In this document: positions 1 to 10,090 of the stretch, one piece after another
Layout: every line of letters starts with the position of its first letter
Numbering within the stretch: position 1 is the first letter of the stretch
Origin: Gammaproteobacteria bacterium
GTDB lineage: Bacteria; Pseudomonadota; Gammaproteobacteria; Steroidobacterales; Woeseiaceae
Length of the DNA stretch: 34,133 bases
Reading direction: 5' to 3'
NCBI GenBank assembly: GCA_009937445.1
Contig: JAACFM010000017.1
Coordinates: 1-34,133, forward strand
The notes under the pieces: model-generated
Told to the model about the DNA's origin: nothing
The model's database searches: none
Seen by the model: the letters and a program-made list of their open reading frames with translations, nothing else
Program-made: the position numbers and the translations under genes

Positions 1-270
1 TCTTTGTATGAAGCGTTTGGCGCATTTGAGTTCATGTTTCATGCCTCGAAAACCGATGCAATACCGGAAGAGGTGTGGAGACGCTGGTCGGCCGCAGTGG
101 CTTGGTGGCTGACTTTTCCGGGTGTCCAGAATTGGTGGTCATCAAGGCCGATACCCTTTACGGATAGTTTTACGTCGTTTGTGGAGTCTTTGCTTGAGGA
201 CAACCCGACGGACGTCGATTCATCGCAGCGATATCAGGAGTTTATCGCTGTAGGAAAATCCCAAACCTAG
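1..270 (+). CDS. C-terminal part of an unrecognised protein (5' end outside window)
   Basis: The reading frame is open from the first base of the window and ends at a TAG at 268-270, giving 89 visible residues. The visible part is rich in tryptophan and aromatic residues: a VWRRW segment, then an AWW and a WW about 20 residues apart. This gives the look of an amphipathic or membrane-peripheral helical protein. No signal peptide or catalytic motif can be judged because the N-terminus is missing. I do not recognise the family. It lies 56 bp upstream of the mechanosensitive channel gene on the same strand, so the two could share a transcript. A TTG at 4-6 could in principle be a start, but nothing resembling a ribosome binding site is visible, so a truncated longer gene is more likely. 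Confidence 0.55.
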   Translation, partial: SLYEAFGAFEFMFHASKTDAIPEEVWRRWSAAVAWWLTFPGVQNWWSSRPIPFTDSFTSFVESLLEDNPTDVDSSQRYQEFIAVGKSQT

Positions 271-326
271 GATGCCAGCCTGTGGCCTGCGGATAGAGTA
301 ACGGCTCAATCAAATGACGGCGATGA

Positions 327-1604
327 TTGAGTGATACCATCTCGACGCACTCACTCCGGACCCCCAGAAACATGTTCGAACAACTCGGCTCGATTCACCC
401 GCTTCTGCCACCCGTCGCCGGCGTACTGACGCTGCTTGTGGGTGCGGTTATCATCCACCTGATCGCCAAACGCCTGGTGGTCGCTACTGTTCGCGCGTTC
501 GCTCTTCGATCCAGCCAGACCTGGGACGACGCGCTGGTAACACACAACGTCTTCGGTCGTCTCGTGCAGGTGCTGCCGGCGCTGATCGTATTTGTCGGCG
601 TGCCTTTCATCCCCGGGCTGCCAGAAGGCGTTGTGCAGCTCATGCGCAACGTCGCGATGGGCTACATGGTGTTGATGTTGACGCTTGCGCTGACTGCCAT
701 GCTCAGCGCAGCAAACGCGATATACGCGGCCTCGCCAGTTGCAAAGGACCGTCCGCTAAAGGGTTTCGTGCAACTCGTGCAGATCGTCGTCTGGATTTTC
801 GGCGGCGTCATGATCATAGCGGCGGTACTGGACCGTTCACCGCTGCTGCTACTCAGCGGTTTCGGAGCGATGACCGCTATTCTTCTGCTGGTTTTCAAGG
901 ACACGATCCTGTCGCTGGTTGCCAGCGTGCAGCTTGCCGCGCAGGACATGGTTCGCGTCGGTGACTGGATCGAGATGCCACAGTTCGGTGCGGACGGTGA
1001 CGTGGTCGACGTGCAACTGCACACCGTCAAAGTGCAGAACTGGGACAAGACCATTACGACGATCCCGACGCACCGCCTAATCACTGACTCGTTCAAGAAT
1101 TGGCGCGGCATGTCGCAGGCGGGCGCCCGGCGGATCAAGCGCGCAATTTATGTCGACGTGTCGTCGATCCGCTTTCAGACGAAAGAGGAAGTTGAGCATT
1201 TCACGCGTTTCGCGCTTCTGAAAGATCATATTGCGAACAAGGAACAGGAGCTGGCCGACTACAACGAGGGACTCGCGACCGAGGTGGACTCTGAAGTAAA
1301 CAGGCGGCGGCTTACGAACATTGGCACGTTTCGCGCGTACGCATACAACTACCTGAAGAACCACCCGAAGATCCATCAAGGCATGACGCTCATTGTTCGT
1401 CAGCTTGGCCCGGGGCCTGAGGGGCTGCCGTTGGAGATTTACTGCTTCACGAACACGACTGAATGGGCTGTCTACGAAAACATCCAGTCGGATATCTTCG
1501 ATCACCTGCTGGCAATCGTGCCGGAATTCGGGCTGCGTCTATATCAGAAACCGGCGGGTTCCGACTTGGCGAGCCTTAAAGGAGTTGGTCTGAGTTCACC
1601 ATAA
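327..1604 (+). CDS. ybdG: MscS-family mechanosensitive channel, YbdG (MscM) type
   Basis: A 425-residue inner-membrane protein of the MscS superfamily, which opens under membrane tension to release solutes in hypo-osmotic stress. The match to E. coli YbdG runs over nearly the whole length. Several hydrophobic helices fill residues 25-190. The pore helix and beta domain follow, with the signatures LVFKDTILSLVAS, VGDWIEMPQFGADG and KVQNWDKTITTIPT. A long C-terminal domain then carries the YbdG-specific RRRLTNIGTFRAY and MTLIVRQLGPGPEGLPLEIY segments. The length is close to E. coli YbdG (about 415). The start is taken as TTG at 327. The ATG at 372 (MFEQLGSIHP) is an equally reasonable start, would remove 15 residues, and fits the family N-terminus well. 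Neither has a convincing Shine-Dalgarno. Function is assigned by family resemblance. Confidence 0.93.
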   Translation: MSDTISTHSLRTPRNMFEQLGSIHPLLPPVAGVLTLLVGAVIIHLIAKRLVVATVRAFALRSSQTWDDALVTHNVFGRLVQVLPALIVFVGVPFIPGLPEGVVQLMRNVAMGYMVLMLTLALTAMLSAANAIYAASPVAKDRPLKGFVQLVQIVVWIFGGVMIIAAVLDRSPLLLLSGFGAMTAILLLVFKDTILSLVASVQLAAQDMVRVGDWIEMPQFGADGDVVDVQLHTVKVQNWDKTITTIPTHRLITDSFKNWRGMSQAGARRIKRAIYVDVSSIRFQTKEEVEHFTRFALLKDHIANKEQELADYNEGLATEVDSEVNRRRLTNIGTFRAYAYNYLKNHPKIHQGMTLIVRQLGPGPEGLPLEIYCFTNTTEWAVYENIQSDIFDHLLAIVPEFGLRLYQKPAGSDLASLKGVGLSSP

Positions 1605-1683
1605 CGTGCAGCCGGTCACGCCCGCGCGATCAATTCATATCTAAAATGATTCGGATTTTCGAGATATTAAGTGTTTCGTAAAG

Positions 1684-2970
1684 ATGATGAATCGACCAGG
1701 AAAACGGGCGGCCAGGATGCTTATGGCGTTGCTGGCATGCCTATCCTCACAGGCTGCGTTTACGCAAGTCGAGACTGCTACACGCCAGCTCGATATGGGG
1801 CTCGATATCAGCTTCATAAGCGCCTCAGGACACCCGTCATGGTTAGAGGGGTCAGGGGGCAAGCTGCGATTCGATGAGGATACCGATGGCCTGAAGTTAA
1901 GCCGTGGTTTTATCGATTACGAAGCCTTGCTCACGGATTCTGTCATGGTTCATCTCGTCTCGGAGCTTTATCACGACGACTTTGGCCCCACGATTGATCT
2001 GACTGAAGCGTACCTGCAGTGGCGCCCGATGACTGAGTCTGCCAACCGTTATCGACTCAAAGTGGGCGCGTTCTATCCAAGGATATCGCTGGAAAACGTC
2101 GGGCCCGGTTGGAGTAGTGCTTACTCCATCAATCCTTCCGCGATCAATACCTGGGTTGGCGAGGAATTACGATCGGTTGGTCTCGAGTTCTCGGTATCCC
2201 GCCGTCCGCAATCATTGGGTGGCGCACACACATTTTCGCTCAATACCGCTGTCTTTGTCGGTAATGATCCGGCGGGCGGACTGATCGCATGGAAAGGCTG
2301 GTCAATTCATGATCGCCAGTCGCGCTTCAACGATGAGGTGCCATTGCCACCGATTCCACGCATCCAGCCGGGCGAGTGGTGGGATGAGCAGGACCCGTTC
2401 ATCACGCCATTGCTCGAGATCGACGAGGAGCCGGGGTACTACGTTAATGCCGAGTGGCGATACGGCAACAAATTCCTGTTACGCGCCATGCACTACGACA
2501 ATCTCGCGGATCCACAGGGAGCGGAAGACAACCAGTTTGCCTGGTGGACATATTTCGATCACGTGGCTTTGCAGGCTACCTTGCCAGGCGATATCGGCTT
2601 GCTGGCGCAATGGATGGATGGCTTCACGGCGTGGGGCAGATTTAGAAACGGTGTTTATTCGGTTGATGTGACATTCGAATCGAACTATGTGTTGCTGACT
2701 CGTGCTTTCGAGCGACACCGGATTACCGCACGTTACGACCATTTCGAAATGTCAGAAGCGGACCGAACACCTCTCGATGAGAATTCCGAGCGCGGTAATG
2801 CGTGGACATTGTCATACCAGTACACAACATCACCCCGCGTTTCCATCGCAGCCGAGTGGATGCAGATTTTTACGGAACGTCCGGCTTGGGCATACTTTGA
2901 TCTGGAGCAAAGAAAGACTGAATCCCAGCTGCAACTTTCAGTGCGCCTGCGATTCGGTCATTCGTTCTGA
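1684..2970 (+). CDS. Predicted outer-membrane beta-barrel (porin-like) protein
   Basis: A 428-residue protein with an N-terminal signal peptide: a basic start (MMNRPGKRAAR), a hydrophobic core to about residue 25, and an AFTQ-type cleavage region. The mature part alternates polar and hydrophobic residues as in amphipathic beta strands. The chain ends in LRLRFGHSF, with a terminal phenylalanine and a beta-strand pattern typical of the C-terminal outer-membrane insertion signal. Many aromatic residues (WW, YY, FAWW) are spread along it, consistent with membrane-interface girdles. It resembles phosphate-selective or general porins annotated only as porin or hypothetical; no substrate can be inferred. 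An alternative ATG lies one codon downstream. It stands alone, 79 bp after ybdG, and converges with the small protein at 3004-3315. Confidence 0.72.
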   Translation: MMNRPGKRAARMLMALLACLSSQAAFTQVETATRQLDMGLDISFISASGHPSWLEGSGGKLRFDEDTDGLKLSRGFIDYEALLTDSVMVHLVSELYHDDFGPTIDLTEAYLQWRPMTESANRYRLKVGAFYPRISLENVGPGWSSAYSINPSAINTWVGEELRSVGLEFSVSRRPQSLGGAHTFSLNTAVFVGNDPAGGLIAWKGWSIHDRQSRFNDEVPLPPIPRIQPGEWWDEQDPFITPLLEIDEEPGYYVNAEWRYGNKFLLRAMHYDNLADPQGAEDNQFAWWTYFDHVALQATLPGDIGLLAQWMDGFTAWGRFRNGVYSVDVTFESNYVLLTRAFERHRITARYDHFEMSEADRTPLDENSERGNAWTLSYQYTTSPRVSIAAEWMQIFTERPAWAYFDLEQRKTESQLQLSVRLRFGHSF

Positions 2971-3003
2971 TAATGCTCGCAAGCGTTCCCGGCTAACTCG
3001 CAA

Positions 3004-3315
3004 CTAGCGCTCCTCGATCACAATATCCTTGACGCCGCCGTGGACATTCGTCAGGCATCTGACGCTTGCAGTATTGCCCTTGGCCAACGTAACCGAGGTA
3101 TGAACGACGTAGCCGTTGCTGTTTTCCTCTATCGAGAATGCTCTGACTCTCGTTACATCAAATTTCTGTTTGATCTCCGTAATGCAGGCATTCTCCGCAA
3201 AATCTCGCGTGTCATCGCTTAACAGACCAATGTCTTGCCAGTTCCAGATCCCGTAAAATAATGCGATCAGGAGTGCGCCTTTGACGAGACTTCCAATAGT
3301 ATTTTTGATGTTCAT
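3004..3315 (-). CDS. Small membrane-anchored or exported protein of unknown function
   Basis: A 103-residue protein with one hydrophobic segment near the N-terminus (residues about 10-25, VKGALLIALFYGIW). The rest is a soluble domain with two cysteines (ENACITEIK and VRCLTN) that could form a disulfide in the periplasm. The N-terminal segment may be an uncleaved anchor because no clear cleavage site is visible. The gene begins 26 bp after the tgpA stop on the same strand and is probably the last gene of the long minus-strand series. It converges with the porin-like gene 33 bp away. I do not recognise the family. Confidence 0.6.
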   Translation of the reverse strand: MNIKNTIGSLVKGALLIALFYGIWNWQDIGLLSDDTRDFAENACITEIKQKFDVTRVRAFSIEENSNGYVVHTSVTLAKGNTASVRCLTNVHGGVKDIVIEER

Positions 3316-3341
3316 AGTCTTATCAAGCTTGAGGTATTTGA

Positions 3342-5300
3342 TCAGCGGATTGCGGCAACCGAATTGCGCAGTTTACCCAGAGAATATTCAGCATCAGGTC
3401 CGTAGCGAGCATTCAGGTAGTTTGTGGTTACGGATGCCACAACATGATGCGACATTTCTGACTCAAGTGCAGCCCGACGGGCAAATCCCTGTGGTGTTTC
3501 ACCGGTTCGTTGCTGCAATCCGGTCTTCCTGATAAATCGCGCGTAGAGAATAGCGGCGCGGTCTTTTGCCGGTGCTCTGGATCGCAGCATCATCAAGCCA
3601 CTGATAGCGAGTATCAGCCCAACGACACCGCCAACCAGCGTCAGTAGCATCTTCCGCCAGTTCGGGTCGTCCATGCCCAGCCACTCCATGAAGCTGTCCT
3701 GGGTGTCTGGTCCGTACCCAAGAACCCATTCATTCCACTTGGCATTCAGTGCATCCCACGTCATCGTCAGGCTTTGCAACAATTCCGACGGTGCGGAAAA
3801 ACCCCAGGTCGCTCCGATGCCATCCAGTGCCGCACCACGCGCACCGAATTCAATTCGCTCCGGCGCCACTGCAGCCGTTGGATCGACTCGATACCAGCCG
3901 TAACGCTCTAGCCACACTTCGGTCCAGGCATGTGCGTCTGACTGGCGCACAATCATGTGACCGCCCATCGGATTAATCTCTCCGCCCTGATAGCCCAGTA
4001 TCACCCGAGTCGGGATACCTGCGCTGCGCATCATGAACGCGAACGCTGAGGCGTAATGCTCACAAAATCCCTGGCGTGTCTCGAAAAGAAAACGATCAAC
4101 GGGATTACTGCCGAGCGCCGGCGGTTGTAGCGTGTAGAAGTATTCTTCGTCGTGGAATTTGGCCAGCACCGCTTCGATGTAGGCGGTGTCGGTGCCGGCA
4201 GCCTCGCGCATTTGTGTTGCGAGCTCTTTCGAACGTGCATTGCCGTTATCGGGAACTGATGTGTACCAGCCGCGTGACAATGAGGACAGGTCCGCTTGCA
4301 AGATATAGTCAGGATACGAGGTCGCCCTATAGGAAATGCGTTGCTCGATGGGTGTAACGCTGGCGAGTTGCTGTTGCGGCCCCATAAACGTTCTTGGCAG
4401 TGACCATTCCTTCGGCAGATCCAACGCAAGCACCCACTGCTGCCGCGTCGGCTCGAGCGTGACCTCGTAGGACACCGGTTCGCCGCTTTCGATGATTTCA
4501 TCAACAGCAGTCCGATCGATGGTTAGTTCGGAGCCTGTCCACGTGCGCCCATTGAATCGGGTCATAACAAGTCCACGCCAGTAAAGATCCCGGGATGCAG
4601 GGATCTCTCCATCAAACTGCACACGAAAAGCCACCGCATCGGACATGGACAAGGAACTGATGTCTCCCGGGCTCATTGAGTCGCTCAGACCTGAGGTGGC
4701 CTGGCTGGTATCAATGGGCACGGCCCAGAAGGGCGAGGCCAGCCTCGGGAAGAACACCCACATCACAATCGCCAGAGGCGCCGCATACATCAGCAGCCGA
4801 CCACCGGTTGCGAAGCTCTGTTTAGCGGTCTCACTTTCGCCGGCAGACATGCGCAACCAGGCCGTTAGAATGATCAATGTGCTGCCGATCAGGTACGGCA
4901 ATGACCATAAGTATTGTTCTCGCAACAAAGACGACATGACCAGAAAAATGGAAATGAAAAGCAGCACAAACTGATCGCGGCGTTTGCGTGTTTCGAGCAG
5001 TTTCAGCGCGGCCATAATCGCCAGCAGAGCCGAACCGGGTCCTACGCCGCTGATGGACGAATAGGTGCCAAACACGCCGAGAAAGCACAGCAGTGCCAAC
5101 CCGCCGCGTATCCAGCGAGACGGCAACATCCTGCGTTGTTTTTCGATGATGTAACGCCAGACGGCGCAGCCGATGAAGGCGACAGTGATCCAGACAGCGA
5201 GGTAGGGAACATGGGGTGCGAGCGAAACGAGCAAGGCGCCCAAGGTCCAGGGCAAGCTGGCCAGCAGAGAACCGTCAGTACCTCTGGGTTGCGCTTTCAT
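3342..5300 (-). CDS. tgpA: TgpA-like membrane transglutaminase (DUF3488-transglutaminase-DUF4129)
   Basis: A 652-residue polytopic membrane protein. Residues 1-190 hold about six membrane helices (DUF3488). A periplasmic transglutaminase-like domain follows with a complete Cys-His-Asp triad: C413 in RQGFCEHYAS, H457 in SDAHAWTEVW and D473 in YRVDPTAAV. One more membrane helix lies near residue 550 (TLVGGVVGLILAISGLMML), then a cytoplasmic DUF4129-type tail. The family is typified by Pseudomonas aeruginosa TgpA, which is required for viability; its substrate is not known. The start chosen is the ATG at 5300. It overlaps the DUF58 stop as ATGA and has GAGG just upstream, which suggests translational coupling. 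A further upstream start (5339) would only lengthen the overlap. Confidence 0.92.
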   Translation of the reverse strand: MKAQPRGTDGSLLASLPWTLGALLVSLAPHVPYLAVWITVAFIGCAVWRYIIEKQRRMLPSRWIRGGLALLCFLGVFGTYSSISGVGPGSALLAIMAALKLLETRKRRDQFVLLFISIFLVMSSLLREQYLWSLPYLIGSTLIILTAWLRMSAGESETAKQSFATGGRLLMYAAPLAIVMWVFFPRLASPFWAVPIDTSQATSGLSDSMSPGDISSLSMSDAVAFRVQFDGEIPASRDLYWRGLVMTRFNGRTWTGSELTIDRTAVDEIIESGEPVSYEVTLEPTRQQWVLALDLPKEWSLPRTFMGPQQQLASVTPIEQRISYRATSYPDYILQADLSSLSRGWYTSVPDNGNARSKELATQMREAAGTDTAYIEAVLAKFHDEEYFYTLQPPALGSNPVDRFLFETRQGFCEHYASAFAFMMRSAGIPTRVILGYQGGEINPMGGHMIVRQSDAHAWTEVWLERYGWYRVDPTAAVAPERIEFGARGAALDGIGATWGFSAPSELLQSLTMTWDALNAKWNEWVLGYGPDTQDSFMEWLGMDDPNWRKMLLTLVGGVVGLILAISGLMMLRSRAPAKDRAAILYARFIRKTGLQQRTGETPQGFARRAALESEMSHHVVASVTTNYLNARYGPDAEYSLGKLRNSVAAIR

Positions 5301-6301
5301 TTGCCGTCCTCGCCGAAAAGTGCGAGTGCCTCCAGGCACTGCCGGCGCTGCGTTTCACCATGTGCTGGCGGAAACTCAAGGCCCGGCAGCCGCAAGCCGA
5401 AGTCTTCCATCGTTCTGTCGGAATTAGCTATCCAGCGGGTCAGGATTGACAAGCGTTCTTCGATATCAGTAACCGGGATCGCATCGAAATCAAACCATTG
5501 ACTACTGGTGTCTGCTCCCGCGAACTGTTTGGAGAGCAGTTGGCCGGTCCTGGCATAGGCCTTCCAGGCGACATGACGTGGCGAGTCACCTTCGTTGTAC
5601 TTGCGTAACCCGGCAAAGTCTTCCTCACCGCGGGCATCGTGCTGTCTGTGTCCGTGCGCCGTTCGAGTTGGCGGTGGTTCAGGTGGTTTTTCACTCGGGC
5701 GCGGATATACAAGTCCGCGTAAATCCATGTGCAGCCAGGCCCACGACCGAAACAGTTCAAAAGGGAAGAGCGTGCGCACGCCAAATCGATCGAGGTGAAT
5801 CCAGCCACGTTGATCCGTTGCGACAGGCAATATGAATATCTTGCTTTCCCCGGGTTGCAGATCGTGTACATCGCTTTCGGTTCGATCATGGTAAATGCGA
5901 ATGCCGTAGCGCGCATTGCGCGACTGATTGCGTATTGCGATTTGAAAACGAATGGACTGTCCGGCGAAGACGGGTTCTGTTCCAGCGAAAGTGAGTTCCA
6001 ATCCGACCAGATTGCGTTGACATTGGTGCATCGCGACGAAACCGATGCCAATCAACATGAATGTCAGTACGAACGACAGATTGTTGTTGTAGTTCATGGA
6101 ACCCAGCAACATCGCGAACGCCATTAATCCAAAGACCAGTCCCACACCGGTGGGCAGGATATAGACGCGGCCCGGACGCAAGGTTGTGGTCGAGTCATCA
6201 ATACCCTGACGCTTGCGCGCCCAACGACGGACACGCAGTGTCGCATTGTTGCGAAAATAGCCGATGAATCGGCTAGGGGATTGCCACGGAATCGAGGACA
6301 T
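5297..6301 (-). CDS. DUF58 domain protein
   Basis: A 334-residue protein with a short basic N-terminus, two membrane helices around residues 48-90 (VYILPTGVGLVFGLMAFAML and LSFVLTFMLIGIGF), then a soluble region. It carries the DUF58 signature FAGLRKYNEGDSPRHVAWKA near residues 230-250, followed by GQLLSKQF. DUF58 proteins are found almost always between a MoxR AAA ATPase and a transglutaminase or von Willebrand factor protein, as here. They are thought to be chaperone clients or partners of MoxR in envelope processes; the molecular role is unknown. Its start overlaps the moxR end by 29 bp and its stop overlaps the tgpA start as ATGA, so the three are almost certainly co-translated. Confidence 0.9.
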   Translation of the reverse strand: MSSIPWQSPSRFIGYFRNNATLRVRRWARKRQGIDDSTTTLRPGRVYILPTGVGLVFGLMAFAMLLGSMNYNNNLSFVLTFMLIGIGFVAMHQCQRNLVGLELTFAGTEPVFAGQSIRFQIAIRNQSRNARYGIRIYHDRTESDVHDLQPGESKIFILPVATDQRGWIHLDRFGVRTLFPFELFRSWAWLHMDLRGLVYPRPSEKPPEPPPTRTAHGHRQHDARGEEDFAGLRKYNEGDSPRHVAWKAYARTGQLLSKQFAGADTSSQWFDFDAIPVTDIEERLSILTRWIANSDRTMEDFGLRLPGLEFPPAHGETQRRQCLEALALFGEDGK

Positions 6302-7238
6302 GCTGGCAAAGCTCGGATGGACTGCGGAATCGGGTGCTGCCGGCCGGTTTCAATCGGTGTCCGGCAACGGAGGCGAACACCGCCTGAATATCATCCGGGT
6401 AAACACCGGCATGGTTTTCGATGAAGGATCGTGCTCTTGCTGCGGCCACTAACGCTTGCGCACCACGCGGCGACATGCCGATTTCGATATCAGCTGACTC
6501 GCGTGTGTGTCTGACCAGCGCCTGCACATAGTCGATCAATGGGTCACTCACGTGTTGCTTGCGAACAGACCTCTGTAGTTCGATTAGCGTTTCGGGACCC
6601 GCGACGGCCTCGATTTCATCCAGCATCAATCGTCTGTCTTCGCCGGCGATGATCTCTCGTTCGCTAATTTCATCCGGGTAGCCGATCGCGACTCGCATCA
6701 GGAAGCGGTCCAGTTGCGACTCGGGCAGGGGGAATGTACCGATCTGGTCGCCGGGGTTTTGAGTTGCGACCACGAAAAACGGATCCGGCAATGGACGCGT
6801 TTCTCCATCAACCGATACCTGGAATTCCTCCATGGCTTCGAGCAGTGCGCTCTGCGCTTTTGGTGTGGCACGATTGACTTCATCCGCGAGAATCAATTGC
6901 GAGAATACCGGGCCGGGCTGAAATTCAAACTCGCCGCTGTTTTGTCTAAATACAGAAACGCCGATAATATCGGCTGGCAACAGATCACTCGTAAACTGGA
7001 TGCGGCGAAAGCTAAGCCCAAGCGTCCTTGCAAGCGACTGTGCGAGCATTGTCTTGCCGAGTCCTGGCAAGTCTTCGATCAGAAGATGCCCACGTGCCAG
7101 CAAGCAGGAGAGGGCGAGTGAAATTTGCTCGTCCTTGCCCAGAATGATGCGACCTAACGCCTTTTGAGCGCGCTCGACGGCACTGCGTTGGGCGTCAAGG
7201 CTGGTCGGTACGGTCTCTAATGTATTGCTGCGTTGCAT
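6273..7238 (-). CDS. MoxR-family AAA+ ATPase
   Basis: A 321-residue cytoplasmic ATPase. The Walker A is EDLPGLGKT (residues 55-63) and the Walker B is LILADEVNRATPKAQSALLE. Sensor 1 lies in FVVATQNPGDQIGTFPLPES, followed by the MoxR-typical LDRFLMRVAIGYP. The C-terminal lid domain has the segment MSPRGAQALVAAARARSF. Family members act as chaperone-like ATPases that mature metal- or membrane-associated complexes, often with DUF58 and von Willebrand partners. A GGAGG sits ten bases before the ATG. It is the first gene of the moxR-DUF58-tgpA trio. It begins 98 bp after the valS stop on the same strand, so it could use its own promoter in that gap or be read through from valS. No terminator is visible between them. 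Confidence 0.93.
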   Translation of the reverse strand: MQRSNTLETVPTSLDAQRSAVERAQKALGRIILGKDEQISLALSCLLARGHLLIEDLPGLGKTMLAQSLARTLGLSFRRIQFTSDLLPADIIGVSVFRQNSGEFEFQPGPVFSQLILADEVNRATPKAQSALLEAMEEFQVSVDGETRPLPDPFFVVATQNPGDQIGTFPLPESQLDRFLMRVAIGYPDEISEREIIAGEDRRLMLDEIEAVAGPETLIELQRSVRKQHVSDPLIDYVQALVRHTRESADIEIGMSPRGAQALVAAARARSFIENHAGVYPDDIQAVFASVAGHRLKPAGSTRFRSPSELCQHVLDSVAIP

Positions 7239-7336
7239 TTATCGTCGTCCTCCAAGCGATATCGTTACCGATACTCTGCGACTTTGCACTGGAACGTCTG
7301 TCAGAGTGTGATGCAGTGCTCAGAATACGATCCGTA

Positions 7337-10090
7337 TCAGACCAGCTCGTCCAGTTTCTCGAGTTGTTCGCTTAGCTGGGCAATGGTCTTTTCAAACTCG
7401 GCGATTCGCTCCCGCTCCTGTGTGACTACCTCGGGTGGGGCATTGTTCACAAATTTTTCATTGCTGAGTTTGCCACTGCTGCGCTGCAGGTCTACCCGCA
7501 CCTTATCTTGCTGCTTCGAGAGACGGGCTCGTTCGGCCTCTACGTCGATCAGACCTTTCATGGGTACCAGCAGGCGCATATCGCCCAGCAGGGCTGTGGC
7601 AGCTGCAGGAGGCTCCTCAGCTTCATTAAGCATCCTGACGGACGCCACACGACCGACACGCTGCAACAGGATTGCCTCGGATTCGGCACGCCTCTGATCC
7701 TCGGCGTTTGCGCCCTGCAAAATTACCGGCAAAGGCTTGCCCGGCGATATGTCCATTTCTCCGCGTATTTGCCGAATTCCGAGTATAAACTGCTGCACCC
7801 ATTCGATGTTTGCTACGGCTTCCGAATCGGTTGCAGCATCTGAAACCTCAGGGAAGGGACGCAACATGATCGTGTCGCCCGCGATGTCCGCGCGTTGTGC
7901 AACCGTTTGCCAGATTTCCTCCGTTACGAAGGGCATCATCGGGTGCAACAGGCGCAGCGTCGCTTCGAGCACTTCGATCAGCGTCTGCCGCGTACCACGC
8001 TTCTGTGCGTCGCTTGATTCGTCGGACTGCAGAACCGGTTTGGACAACTCAAGATACCAGTCGCAAAACGCATGCCAGGTAAATTCGTAGGCAGAGTGCA
8101 GCGCGAGATCGAGTCGATAGGTCGCCAGGTGCTGGTGCATATCTGCCGTCGCGCCATTGAGCTTCGAGCGGATCCATCGATCGGCGGAGCTGAATTCCAC
8201 GTCACCCTCATCGAGAGTTTCCGTGTTCATCAGTACATAACGAGCGGCGTTCCAGAGCTTGTTGCAAAAATTCTTATAGCCTTCGATCCGACCCAGATCG
8301 AAACGGATGTCGCGGCCGGTTGTTGCCAGCGCGGCGAAAGTGAGACGGAGAGCATCGGTTCCAAACTGGTCGATACCGTCGGGGAAATGTTTGCGAGTGG
8401 CTTTCTCTATTTTCGGCGCGAGGTGCTCCTGCATCATTCCCTGTGTACGTTTTTCAACGAGAGCCTCGAGATCAATGCCATCGATCAGGTCGATTGGATC
8501 GAGGACATTGCCCTTGGACTTGGACATTTTTTGCCCGTCCTGATCACGAATCAGACCGTGAATATAGACTTCCTTGAACGGCACATCGCCCATGAATTTC
8601 AGGCCGAACATGATCATGCGCGCAACCCAGAAAAAGATAATGTCGAATCCGGTGACCAGAACATTCCCAGGATAGAACTCATCCAGAGCATCGGTTTTTT
8701 CCGGCCAACCCATGGTGCTAAACGGCCACAACGCAGAAGAGAACCAGGTGTCCAGAACGTCGTCGTCCTGCCGCAGAGGGATGTCACCAAGGTCGTTCTT
8801 CTTTCGTACATCGTCTTCGCTGTCCCCAACGTAGACATTGCCGCTGTCGTCATACCAGGCCGGTATGCGGTGCCCCCACCACAACTGCCGACTGATGCAC
8901 CAATCCTGAATGTTGTACATCCAGTCGAAGTAGGTCTTTGACCAGTTTTCCGGTACGAACTTGATGCGGCCTGACTCAACGGCCTCAATGGCCGGTTTGG
9001 CAAGTGGCTCGATTTTCACGTACCACTGATCGGTCATATACGGCTCGACAACCGCGTTGCTGCGATCGCCGCGTGGAATCTTGACGACGTAGTCCTCGAT
9101 TTTCTCAAGCAACTCGAGCTCTTCGAACTCGCTGACGATGGCCTTGCGCGCGTCGAAGCGATCCATGCCGCGGTAGCGTTCAGGTACCTCATCATTCAAG
9201 GCTGCGTCATCCGTAAGGATGTTGTATATCGGCAAAGCGTGGCGCTTGCCGATGTCGTAGTCATTGAAATCGTGTGCCGGAGTGATCTTCACGCAGCCCG
9301 TGCCGAACTCGGGATCGACATAGTCATCCGCTATTATCGGTATGCGGCGCCCGACGATTGGCAGGATGATTTCTTGTCCCACCAGATCTTTGTATCGTTC
9401 GTCATCGGGATGAACCGCAACGGCACTGTCGCCCAGCATCGTTTCCGGGCGTGTCGTCGCAACCACGAGGTAGCCATCGCCGGATGCCAGTGGATAACGA
9501 AAATTCCACAGCGAACCGTCTTCATCTGCGGACAGAACTTCAAGGTCAGACAAGGCGGTGTGCAGAACCGGATCCCAGTTGACCAGTCGTTTGCCTCGAT
9601 AGATCAGGCCTTCTTCATGCAGTTGAATAAAGACTTTACGAACGGCGTCAGACAGACCCTCGTCCATTGTGAAGCGGTCGCGACTCCAGTCGACAGACGC
9701 GCCCAGGCGACGTGTCTGTCGCGCAATCTGGCCACCGGATTCTTCTTTCCACTCCCAGACACGTTCGACAAACTTCTCACGTCCGAGATCGTGTTTTGAT
9801 TTTCCTTCCGTATTCAGTAGTCGCTCGACCACCATTTGCGTCGCAATGCCGGCATGATCCATACCGGGCTGCCACAAGGTGCGATCGCCTTTCATCCGGT
9901 GGTAACGAGTGAGCACATCCATGATGGTGTCCTGGAATGCATGCCCCATATGCAGCGTTCCGGTCACGTTGGGCGGGGGGATGACGATGCAATAGGGTTT
10001 GCCTTCGCCCTGAGGGGAGAAGTAACCCTGTTCTTCCCAGCGATCGTAGATGCGCTGTTCAATCTCTTGTGGTTGGTAGCTCTTATCCAT
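7337..10090 (-). CDS. valS: Valyl-tRNA synthetase
   Basis: A 917-residue class I aminoacyl-tRNA synthetase that charges tRNA-Val and edits misactivated threonine. The HIGH motif is HMGH at residues 47-50 in [15 protein letters not shown]. The KMSKS motif is at residues 521-525 in [15 protein letters not shown]. The CP1 editing domain lies between them ([19 protein letters not shown]). The tRNA-binding helical domain follows, and the last roughly 65 residues form the coiled-coil arm found in ValS ([20 protein letters not shown] and following). Length is in the usual range (E. coli 951). The start overlaps the holC stop by one base (TGATG), the same holC-valS arrangement as in E. coli. Confidence 0.98.
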   Translation of the reverse strand: MDKSYQPQEIEQRIYDRWEEQGYFSPQGEGKPYCIVIPPPNVTGTLHMGHAFQDTIMDVLTRYHRMKGDRTLWQPGMDHAGIATQMVVERLLNTEGKSKHDLGREKFVERVWEWKEESGGQIARQTRRLGASVDWSRDRFTMDEGLSDAVRKVFIQLHEEGLIYRGKRLVNWDPVLHTALSDLEVLSADEDGSLWNFRYPLASGDGYLVVATTRPETMLGDSAVAVHPDDERYKDLVGQEIILPIVGRRIPIIADDYVDPEFGTGCVKITPAHDFNDYDIGKRHALPIYNILTDDAALNDEVPERYRGMDRFDARKAIVSEFEELELLEKIEDYVVKIPRGDRSNAVVEPYMTDQWYVKIEPLAKPAIEAVESGRIKFVPENWSKTYFDWMYNIQDWCISRQLWWGHRIPAWYDDSGNVYVGDSEDDVRKKNDLGDIPLRQDDDVLDTWFSSALWPFSTMGWPEKTDALDEFYPGNVLVTGFDIIFFWVARMIMFGLKFMGDVPFKEVYIHGLIRDQDGQKMSKSKGNVLDPIDLIDGIDLEALVEKRTQGMMQEHLAPKIEKATRKHFPDGIDQFGTDALRLTFAALATTGRDIRFDLGRIEGYKNFCNKLWNAARYVLMNTETLDEGDVEFSSADRWIRSKLNGATADMHQHLATYRLDLALHSAYEFTWHAFCDWYLELSKPVLQSDESSDAQKRGTRQTLIEVLEATLRLLHPMMPFVTEEIWQTVAQRADIAGDTIMLRPFPEVSDAATDSEAVANIEWVQQFILGIRQIRGEMDISPGKPLPVILQGANAEDQRRAESEAILLQRVGRVASVRMLNEAEEPPAAATALLGDMRLLVPMKGLIDVEAERARLSKQQDKVRVDLQRSSGKLSNEKFVNNAPPEVVTQERERIAEFEKTIAQLSEQLEKLDELV

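Noticed and set aside
8072-8941. A 289-codon open frame on the plus strand opposite valS
   Set aside because: It lies wholly antisense to a well-conserved valS, has no ribosome binding site and its translation has no recognisable domain. It is a shadow of the biased codon use in valS.
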